Made by a program: the position numbers and the translations under genes | Assembly (NCBI RefSeq): GCF_001884735.1 | Contig: NZ_MJAP01000032.1 | Coordinates: 186,001-250,000, forward strand | Source: Natronohydrobacter thiooxidans | GTDB taxonomy: Bacteria; Pseudomonadota; Alphaproteobacteria; Rhodobacterales; Rhodobacteraceae | Direction of reading: 5' to 3' | DNA length: 64,000 nucleotides | Part shown: positions 58,071 through 64,000 of the stretch, one piece after another | Layout: every line of letters begins with the position of its first letter | How positions within the stretch are numbered: position 1 is the stretch's first letter | Notes under the pieces: model-generated | The model's input: the letters and a program-made list of their open reading frames with translations, nothing else | Told to the model about the DNA's origin: nothing | Databases searched by the model: none

Positions 58071-59441
58071 ATGTTTCTGTCGGTTTTCGAGATATTCAAG
58101 GTGGGGATCGGGCCGTCCTCGTCCCATACGATGGGGCCGATGGTGGCGGCGGCGCGGTTTCTGGACCATCTGCGCGGGCTGCCTTTCGCTGTGTCGGGGT
58201 TGCGGGCTTCGCTGCATGGCTCGCTGGCCTTTACCGGGGTGGGGCATGCCACCGACCGGGCGGTGATCCTTGGTCTGGCCGGGTTCACGCCCGATGCCTA
58301 TGATGCCGAGCGCGCCGAGGCGATGCTCGGGCAGATCGAGACTGACGGCAAGGTGGCGGTCGCGGGGCTGGGCGATCTGAGCTTTGCGCCGAAAACCGAC
58401 CTGATCTTCGATTATGGCCCGGCGCTGCCCGGCCATGCCAATGGCATGCGGCTGATGGGGCTGGACCATCAGGGCGATGTGATCGCGCAGGAAACCTATT
58501 ATTCCATCGGCGGCGGTTTTGTCGTGACCGAGGATGAGCTGGGCCGCGAACCCGCCCAGACCGGCCCTGCGATTCCCTTTCCGTTCGAGTCGGCGGCGCA
58601 GATGCTGGAGATGGCGCGCACGAGCGGCAAGAGCATTGCGCAGATGAAACGCGCCAATGAACTGGCGCGGATGGGGCCGGGGACGCTGGAACAGGGGTTG
58701 CAGCGGCTGTGGCAGGTGATGCGCGACTGTATCGACCGGGGGCTTGGCACCGACGGGGTGCTGCCCGGCGGGCTGAAGGTCAGGCGCCGGGCGCAGGCGA
58801 TCCGCGAGGCGCTGGAGCGCGAGGCGGGGCTGAATCTGACCGCGCCGCATGTGATCAATGACTGGATCAGCACCTATGCCATGGCGGTGAACGAGGAAAA
58901 CGCGGCTGGCGGGCAGGTGGTGACGGCGCCCACCAATGGCGCGGCGGGGGTGGTGCCTGCGACGATCCGCTACTGGCTGGATCATGTGCCGGGCGCTTCC
59001 GAGGCGCGGGTGGGCGAGTTCCTGCTGACAGCGGCGGCAATCGGCGGGCTGGTCAAGCATAATGCCTCGATCTCTGGCGCGGAATGCGGCTGTCAGGCGG
59101 AAGTCGGCTCTGCCGCGGCCATGGCGGCGGCGGGGCTGGCGGCGGTGCTGGGCGGCACGCCCGAACAGGTGGAAAATGCCGCTGAAATCGCGCTGGAACA
59201 TCACCTTGGCATGACCTGCGACCCGGTGAAAGGGCTGGTGCAGGTGCCGTGCATCGAGCGCAACGGGCTGGGGGCGATCAAGGCGGTTTCGGCCGCGTCC
59301 CTTGCCCTGCGCGGGGATGGCACCCATTTCATGCCGCTGGATAATTGCATCGAGGCGATGCGCCAGACCGGCGCCGACATGTCCGAGAAATACAAGGAAA
59401 CCGCGCTGGGCGGGCTGGCGGTGAATGTGCCGAATTGCTGA
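58071..59441 (+). CDS. sdaA: L-serine ammonia-lyase (serine dehydratase)
   Basis: A 456-residue iron-sulfur enzyme that deaminates L-serine to pyruvate. It has the fused beta-alpha layout of SdaA. The N-terminus [20 protein letters not shown] holds the substrate-binding SSSHT. Cluster-ligand cysteines appear in [19 protein letters not shown] and [20 protein letters not shown]. It is followed by cutA after about 85 bases. The substrate is predicted from the family. Confidence 0.96.
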   Translation: MFLSVFEIFKVGIGPSSSHTMGPMVAAARFLDHLRGLPFAVSGLRASLHGSLAFTGVGHATDRAVILGLAGFTPDAYDAERAEAMLGQIETDGKVAVAGLGDLSFAPKTDLIFDYGPALPGHANGMRLMGLDHQGDVIAQETYYSIGGGFVVTEDELGREPAQTGPAIPFPFESAAQMLEMARTSGKSIAQMKRANELARMGPGTLEQGLQRLWQVMRDCIDRGLGTDGVLPGGLKVRRRAQAIREALEREAGLNLTAPHVINDWISTYAMAVNEENAAGGQVVTAPTNGAAGVVPATIRYWLDHVPGASEARVGEFLLTAAAIGGLVKHNASISGAECGCQAEVGSAAAMAAAGLAAVLGGTPEQVENAAEIALEHHLGMTCDPVKGLVQVPCIERNGLGAIKAVSAASLALRGDGTHFMPLDNCIEAMRQTGADMSEKYKETALGGLAVNVPNC

Positions 59442-59525
59442 GACCCGGAACGGTTTGACGCAGGTCATGGTGCGGGGTGCCGCTTTGCGGGCATCCTGAC
59501 CCGATCAGACCGGAAGGAGCCGCGC

Positions 59526-59858
59526 ATGGAGTGCTTTGAAGTCGAAGTCACCTGTCCCGACAAGGAGAGCGCCCGCGCGATTGCGACGGCCTGCCTCAAG
59601 GCCCGGCTGGTCGCCTGCGCCAATCTTCTGCCCAAGGTCGAGAGCCTGTTCTGCTGGCAGGGCCAGATCGATTCCGAAACCGAGACCCTGCTCAGGATGA
59701 AAACGCCTGTGCGGAATTTCGATGCGGCCTGCGCGGTGATCCGCGCGCATCATCCCTATACGTTACCCGCCATCGTGGCCCTGCCGGTGCAGGCGATGGG
59801 GCCGGGCGTGGCCGGTTGGATCGCGGAAGAGACTCAGGGCGCGAAGATCTGCGACTGA
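59526..59858 (+). CDS. cutA: Divalent-cation tolerance protein CutA
   Basis: A 110-residue trimeric protein of the CutA family, begun by a strong AAGGAG site. The family's LVACANLLPKVESLFCWQG and ETETLLRMKTP stretches, and the C-terminal HPYTLPAIVALPV, are intact. Its biochemical role is unclear, although it has been tied to copper tolerance. Its last 25 bases overlap the end of the convergent VOC gene. Confidence 0.93.
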   Translation: MECFEVEVTCPDKESARAIATACLKARLVACANLLPKVESLFCWQGQIDSETETLLRMKTPVRNFDAACAVIRAHHPYTLPAIVALPVQAMGPGVAGWIAEETQGAKICD

Positions 59859-60247
59859 TCGGCAAAGCCCTTGATCTCTATCGGATTGCCCGAGGGGTCG
59901 CGGAAGAACATGGTCCATTGCTCGCCCGGTTGTCCCTTGAAACGCAGGTTCGGGGGCAGCACGAAATCGACCCCCGCCGCCTGCAACCGCTCTGCCAGCG
60001 CCTGAAAGCGCGGCAGATCCAGCACCAGCCCGAAATGCGGCATCGGCACCATGTGATCGCCCACCTTGCCGGTTGGGGCATTGGCGAAGGGGGTGCCCAG
60101 ATGCAGGCTGATCTGATGGCCGAAGAAATCGAAATCCACCCAAGTGTCGGTGCTGCGCCCCTCGTGGCAGCCCAGCACGCCGCCATAGAAGGCGCGCGCC
60201 TCGTCGAGATCGCGGACGTGATAGGCGAAATGAAATGGCATCAGCAT
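59834..60247 (-). CDS. VOC-family (glyoxalase/dioxygenase fold) protein
   Basis: A 137-residue protein. AGGAGG lies seven bases before the ATG at 60247. Two beta-alpha-beta-beta-beta modules are seen: FHFAYHVRDLDEARAFYGGV and MFFRDPSGNPIEIKGF. Metal-ligand-like His and Glu occur at the start and end. It could be a lyase, a dioxygenase or a resistance protein; the sequence does not decide. It is convergent with cutA and divergent from the ileS leader. Confidence 0.88.
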   Translation of the reverse strand: MLMPFHFAYHVRDLDEARAFYGGVLGCHEGRSTDTWVDFDFFGHQISLHLGTPFANAPTGKVGDHMVPMPHFGLVLDLPRFQALAERLQAAGVDFVLPPNLRFKGQPGEQWTMFFRDPSGNPIEIKGFADQSQIFAP

Positions 60248-60338
60248 GGCGGATCCTCCTGCCATAGGGGTAAGGGTTGGGGCGGGTGATCTCAAGCCCC
60301 CTCTGGACGCGCTTTTTCTTCGCTCCTATAAGGCAGGC

Positions 60339-60389
60339 ATGTTCAGGTTCTGCATCATTATCCCGCGAATTAGCGACCCGGCACTCTGA
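60339..60389 (+). CDS. Candidate leader peptide of ileS (Ile-rich, 16 residues)
   Basis: Reading frame MFRFCIIIPRISDPAL, stop at 60387-60389. AAGG lies five bases before its ATG. Codons 6-8 are ATC ATT ATC and codon 11 is ATT, giving four Ile in 16. The final codons overlap the left arm of a strong hairpin. Placed just upstream of isoleucyl-tRNA synthetase, this is the layout of a ribosome-mediated attenuator: shortage of charged tRNA-Ile would stall the ribosome at the Ile run and change the downstream RNA fold. The peptide itself is not expected to have a function. This is inferred from sequence only; I know of no report for this gene. Confidence 0.65.
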   Translation: MFRFCIIIPRISDPAL

Positions 60390-60407
60390 TGCGCCCGGAG
60401 TGCCGGG
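60377..60407 (+). promoter_or_regulatory. Hairpin of the candidate ileS attenuator
   Basis: CCCGGCACTC (60377-60386) pairs perfectly with GAGTGCCGGG (60398-60407), loop 11 bases. The left arm is inside the leader peptide codons, so a ribosome reading to the stop would melt it, while one stalled at the Ile codons would let it form. A competing fold can use CGGG (60404-60407) with CCCG (60432-60435) around TTGGC-GCTG-GCCAA. Neither is followed by a T-run. Confidence 0.6.
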
Positions 60408-60457
60408 ATAGCCTTGGCGCTGGCCAATTGCCCCGAAATTCCAGAAGTGATCGCACC

Positions 60458-63400
60458 ATGACCGAGACACCTGACTATAAAGACACTGTTTTCCTGCCTC
60501 AGACCGAATTTCCGATGCGTGCGGGCCTGCCTGCCCGAGAGCCCGAATGGCTGGCGCGCTGGGAGCGGCTGGGCATCTATGACCGGCTGCGCGCAAATGC
60601 CGAGGGGCGCAAACCCTTCATCCTGCATGACGGCCCGCCCTATGCGAATGGCAATCTGCATATCGGCCATGCGCTGAACAAGGTGCTGAAGGATTTCATC
60701 ACCCGCAGCCAGCAGATGCTGGGGCGCGATGCGCGCTATGTGCCGGGCTGGGATTGCCACGGTCTGCCGATCGAGTGGAAGATCGAGGAGCAATACCGCG
60801 CCAAGGGGCTGGACAAGGATGCGGTCGATATCGTCGATTTCCGTCAGGAATGCCGCCGCTTCGCCGAAGGCTGGATCGATGTGCAGCGCGAGGAATTCAA
60901 GCGTCTGGGCGTGACCGGCAAATGGGAGAAGCCTTACCTCACCATGGATTACCACGCCGAGGCGGTGATCGCGGATGAGTTCATGAAGCTGGTGATGAAC
61001 GGGTCTTTGTATCAAGGCTCCAAGCCTGTGATGTGGTCGCCGGTGGAAAAGACCGCGCTGGCCGAGGCGGAGGTGGAGTATCATGACAAGGAGAGCTTCA
61101 CCATTTGGGTGAAGTTTGAGGTCAACGAGCTTTTCGAGGAGTCTAGCTGGGAGAATGTTGACGCCAATAGCGGCGCGTCACGCCCGATGCTGCCTGAGCA
61201 ACTGGCAGAAGGGCGAGAGCAACTTGAATTGCTTCGCGGCGCTAAAGTGGTGATCTGGACAACAACGCCTTGGACCATCCCCTCCAACAAAGCCGTCGTG
61301 TATGGTGCCGCTTTCTCGTATGGTCTGTACGAGGTCACGGGGACTCCCGATGAGTGCTGGGCGAGCGTTGGCGAGCGGTTCATCCTCGCCGATAAGCTTG
61401 CAGAGCAAGTCATGACCAAAGCGCGGTTGGACGGTTCAATGTATCGCAGGGTATCGGATGTGAACCCTGCGTTTATCAAATCACTTGCCCACCCGCTTGC
61501 CGGGGCCGAAGGGGGGCAGGGCGAATGGGACGAGCCGCGCGATTTCCGGGCCGCCGATTTCGTGACCGATGACGAAGGCACCGGCTTTGTGCATTGCGCG
61601 CCCTCGCATGGGATGGAGGAATACGAGCTTTATCGCGATCTGGGCATGCTGCAACAGGTCATCACCTATAATGTGATGGATGACGGCAGCTTCCGGGACG
61701 ATCTGCCGTTCTTTGGCGGCAAGCGCATCCTGCGCGAGAAAGCCAAAAAGGGCGATTGGGAAGGGGATGCCAATGCAGCCGTGATCGCCAAACTGGCCGA
61801 GGTCGGGGGGCTACTGGCACGGGGCAAGATCAAGCATTCCTACCCGCATAGCTGGCGCTCGAAAGCGCCGGTGATCTATCGCAACACCGCGCAATGGTTC
61901 GCCGCCATCGACAAGCCGCTGGATGACGGTATGGGCGAGCATGGCGACACGATCCGCGCCCGCGCGCTGACCTCTATCGACAAATTGGTGCAATGGACGC
62001 CGCAGACCGGGCGCAACCGGCTCTATTCGATGATCGAAGCACGCCCCGACTGGGTGCTGTCGCGGCAGCGCGCCTGGGGGGTGCCGCTGACCTGTTTCGT
62101 CAAAAAGGGCGCGAAACCCACTGATCCCGACTTCCTGCTGCGTGATCCGGCGGTGAATGCGCGGATCAGGGCGGCTTTCGAGGCGGAAGGCGCCGATGTC
62201 TGGTATGTGCAAGGATTCAAGGAACGCATCCTTGGAAACCTGCATGATCCTGACGCCTATGATCAGGTGTTTGACATTCTGGATGTCTGGTTCGACTCCG
62301 GCTCGACCCATGCTTTCGTCCTGCGCGACCGCGAGGATGGCAGCCCCGACGGGATTGCCGATCTCTATCTGGAAGGGACTGACCAGCATCGCGGCTGGTT
62401 CCATTCCTCGATGCTGCAAGCCTGCGCGACCAAGGGGCGCGCGCCCTATCGCGGCGTGCTGACCCATGGGTTCACGCTGGACGAGAAGGGCATGAAAATG
62501 TCCAAATCTCTGGGCAACACGGTCGCGCCGCAAGAGGTGATCAGCGAATATGGCGCCGATATCCTGCGGCTCTGGGTGGCGCAGTCCGACTACACGGTGG
62601 ATCTGCGCATCGGCAAGGAAATCCTGAAAGGGGTGGCCGACAGTTACCGCCGCTTGCGCAACACGATGCGCTTCCTTCTGGGCAATCTCGACGGGTTTTC
62701 CGAGCAGGAACGCGTGGCCCCCGCCGAGATGCCCGAACTGGAACGTTGGGTGCTGCATCGTCTGGCGGAGCTGGATGCTCAGGTGCGCAAGGGCTATGCG
62801 GCCTATGATTTTCAGGGCGTGTTCCGCGATCTCTTCACTTTCGCCACCTCGGATCTGTCGGCCTTCTATTTCGATATCCGCAAGGATGCGCTCTATTGCG
62901 ATGCCCCGGACAGCCTGCGCCGCCGTGCCGCGCGCACGGTTCTCGATATCCTGTTCCACCGGCTGACCACATGGCTTGCGCCGGTGCTGGTCTTCACGAT
63001 GGAGGATGTCTGGCTTTCGCGCTTCCCCGGCGATGACGGGTCCGTGCATCTGCAGGATTTCCCCGACACGCCCGCCGATTGGCTGGATCTGCCGCTGGCG
63101 CAGAAATGGGCGGGCATCCGGGCGGCGCGGCGGGTGGTGACAGCGGCGCTGGAAATCCAGCGGCGCGACAAGGTGATCGGGGCTTCGCTGGAGGCCGCGC
63201 CGGTGGTCCATGTGCGCGATGCTGCCATCATGGAGGGGCTGAAAACGGTTGATTTCGCCGATATCTGCATCACCTCGGATCTGGTTCTGACCGCCGATCC
63301 GATCCCGTCCGAGGCGTTCCGCATGCCCGAGGTCGAGGGCGTGGGCGTGGTGTTCGAACGGGCCGAGGGCGAGAAATGCCAGCGCTGTTGGAAGATCACG

Positions 63401-63463
63401 CCCGATGTGGGCCGCTACGCACATCCGGGCACCTGCAAACGCTGCAACGCGGCATTGGGGTAA
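60458..63463 (+). CDS. ileS: Isoleucyl-tRNA synthetase
   Basis: A 1001-residue class I synthetase. HIGH box GNLHIGHALNK, editing domain with VVIWTTTPWTIPSNKAV, KMSKS box KGMKMSKSLGNT, WVAQSDYTVDLRIG and the C-terminal zinc site CQRCWKITPDVG with CKRCNAALG are present. The product begins MTETPDYKDTVFLPQTEFPMR. An insertion of about 35 residues (224-258, NELFEESSWENVDANSGASR and on) precedes the editing motif. The stretch from about 61086 to 61500 has unlike codon choice (TTT, CTT, GTT, TCT) and lower GC, suggesting a recombined segment. The real start is the ATG at 60458, after the leader hairpin. Confidence 0.97.
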   Translation: MTETPDYKDTVFLPQTEFPMRAGLPAREPEWLARWERLGIYDRLRANAEGRKPFILHDGPPYANGNLHIGHALNKVLKDFITRSQQMLGRDARYVPGWDCHGLPIEWKIEEQYRAKGLDKDAVDIVDFRQECRRFAEGWIDVQREEFKRLGVTGKWEKPYLTMDYHAEAVIADEFMKLVMNGSLYQGSKPVMWSPVEKTALAEAEVEYHDKESFTIWVKFEVNELFEESSWENVDANSGASRPMLPEQLAEGREQLELLRGAKVVIWTTTPWTIPSNKAVVYGAAFSYGLYEVTGTPDECWASVGERFILADKLAEQVMTKARLDGSMYRRVSDVNPAFIKSLAHPLAGAEGGQGEWDEPRDFRAADFVTDDEGTGFVHCAPSHGMEEYELYRDLGMLQQVITYNVMDDGSFRDDLPFFGGKRILREKAKKGDWEGDANAAVIAKLAEVGGLLARGKIKHSYPHSWRSKAPVIYRNTAQWFAAIDKPLDDGMGEHGDTIRARALTSIDKLVQWTPQTGRNRLYSMIEARPDWVLSRQRAWGVPLTCFVKKGAKPTDPDFLLRDPAVNARIRAAFEAEGADVWYVQGFKERILGNLHDPDAYDQVFDILDVWFDSGSTHAFVLRDREDGSPDGIADLYLEGTDQHRGWFHSSMLQACATKGRAPYRGVLTHGFTLDEKGMKMSKSLGNTVAPQEVISEYGADILRLWVAQSDYTVDLRIGKEILKGVADSYRRLRNTMRFLLGNLDGFSEQERVAPAEMPELERWVLHRLAELDAQVRKGYAAYDFQGVFRDLFTFATSDLSAFYFDIRKDALYCDAPDSLRRRAARTVLDILFHRLTTWLAPVLVFTMEDVWLSRFPGDDGSVHLQDFPDTPADWLDLPLAQKWAGIRAARRVVTAALEIQRRDKVIGASLEAAPVVHVRDAAIMEGLKTVDFADICITSDLVLTADPIPSEAFRMPEVEGVGVVFERAEGEKCQRCWKITPDVGRYAHPGTCKRCNAALG

Positions 63464-63503
63464 GCGCGCCAGACCGGGCTTGCCCTGCGCGCGTTGCTCG
63501 CCT

Positions 63504-64000
63504 ATGCCCATAGGCATGACAGCGCCGCGCTATACCGAGCTTGTGAGCAATCTGCCCGCGACAGTCCCTTTCGTCGGGCCAGAGGCGCATATGCGTGCCT
63601 CTGGTCGCAGCTTCCGGGCGCGGCTGGGGGCGAATGAAAGCGGTTTCGGCCCCTCGCCGCATGCGATTGCGGCAATCGAGGCGGCAGGGCGCGAAGCCTG
63701 GATGTATGGCGACAGCGAGGCGCATGACTTGCGGGCGGCTTTGGCGGCGCATCACGCGATCCCGCCCGAGGCGATTCTGGTGGGCGAGGGGATTGACGGG
63801 TTGCTGGGCAATCTGGTGCGGCTTCTGGTCGGGCCGGGGGATGCTGTTGTCACCTCGGACGGGGCCTATCCGACCTTCAACTACCATGTCGCGGGCTTTG
63901 GCGGGGTGCTGCATAAAGTCCCCTATCGCGATGATCACGAGGATCCGGCAGCCCTGCTCGCGCGGGCCGAAGAGGTCGGCGCGAAGCTGCTCTATTTCTG
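63504..64000 (+). CDS. Pyridoxal-phosphate aminotransferase (HisC-like), truncated by the window end
   Basis: An open frame runs from here past the window end. It reads SGRSFRARLGANESGFGPSP, then AWMYGDSEAHDLRAALAAHH, GEGIDGLLGNLVRLLVGPGD and TSDGAYPTFNYHVAGFGGVL, the N-terminal half of a histidinol-phosphate/aromatic aminotransferase-type (fold type I) enzyme. Two starts are possible, 63504 (ATGCCCATAGGC) and 63516 (MTAPRYTEL), without a clear ribosome site. The PLP-binding lysine would lie beyond the window. The exact substrate cannot be given. Confidence 0.8.
   Translation, partial: MPIGMTAPRYTELVSNLPATVPFVGPEAHMRASGRSFRARLGANESGFGPSPHAIAAIEAAGREAWMYGDSEAHDLRAALAAHHAIPPEAILVGEGIDGLLGNLVRLLVGPGDAVVTSDGAYPTFNYHVAGFGGVLHKVPYRDDHEDPAALLARAEEVGAKLLYF

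Overview
The window is GC-rich (roughly 65%) chromosomal DNA of an alphaproteobacterium, most likely order Rhodobacterales (Rhodobacter/Roseobacter relatives). The clearest pointers are the regB-senC-regA redox-control locus, the petABC (fbcFBC) operon coding cytochrome bc1, an ftsEX locus with a divergent zinc-ribbon gene, and a P-II/ammonium transporter pair. Nearly all sequence is coding, and many neighbours overlap by 1-4 bases, indicating translationally coupled operons.

Layout. 0.1-3.5 kb: glycerol kinase and an iron-type alcohol dehydrogenase whose two ends have both been duplicated in tandem. 3.5-6.4 kb: a small unknown gene, enolase and a DMT exporter. 6.5-9.2 kb: cytochrome bc1 operon. 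9.4-13.5 kb: a GST-family gene, a small unknown gene and the RegB/SenC/RegA redox system. 13.5-18 kb: an SDR protein lacking its catalytic lysine, an RsmC-like methyltransferase, ClpS, and HAD, AhpD-like and zinc-protease-like genes. 18-26 kb: cell-wall enzymes (a D,D-carboxypeptidase with SPOR domain and a class A PBP), Pol IV, and amtB-glnK with NtrC-like sites upstream. 26-30 kb: zinc-ribbon protein, ftsEX and plsC. 30.3-31.3 kb: a low-GC Abi-alpha-like gene, probably foreign. 31.3-38.3 kb: purine catabolism (xdhABC-guaD) with a divergent LysR regulator. 38.3-39 kb: a HigBA-type toxin-antitoxin pair with a double operator. 39-50 kb: a surface-polysaccharide and secretion island with an RTX protein, three glycosyltransferases, a KpsM/E/T-like ABC exporter and a sulfotransferase-like protein. 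50-64 kb: housekeeping genes, including a 2Fe-2S ferredoxin, a Do-family protease, hflKC, glutathione reductase, rpiA, a lipoprotein cytochrome, serine dehydratase, cutA and ileS, ending in a truncated aminotransferase.

Several non-coding structures matter. Upstream of ileS lies a 16-codon reading frame, MFRFCIIIPRISDPAL, with a good ribosome binding site, three consecutive Ile codons and a strong hairpin over its end. This has the architecture of a ribosome-mediated attenuator sensing isoleucyl-tRNA. Four families of dispersed intergenic repeats are present, each seen twice: a short REP-like palindrome, an element with 18-bp inverted ends, and two hairpin-containing repeats around the polysaccharide island. 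The ileS gene also has an internal segment of foreign-looking codon use over its editing domain.

Assignments rest on motifs and overall protein character read by eye; no database search was run. I found no rRNA, tRNA, CRISPR array, prophage or IS transposase gene.
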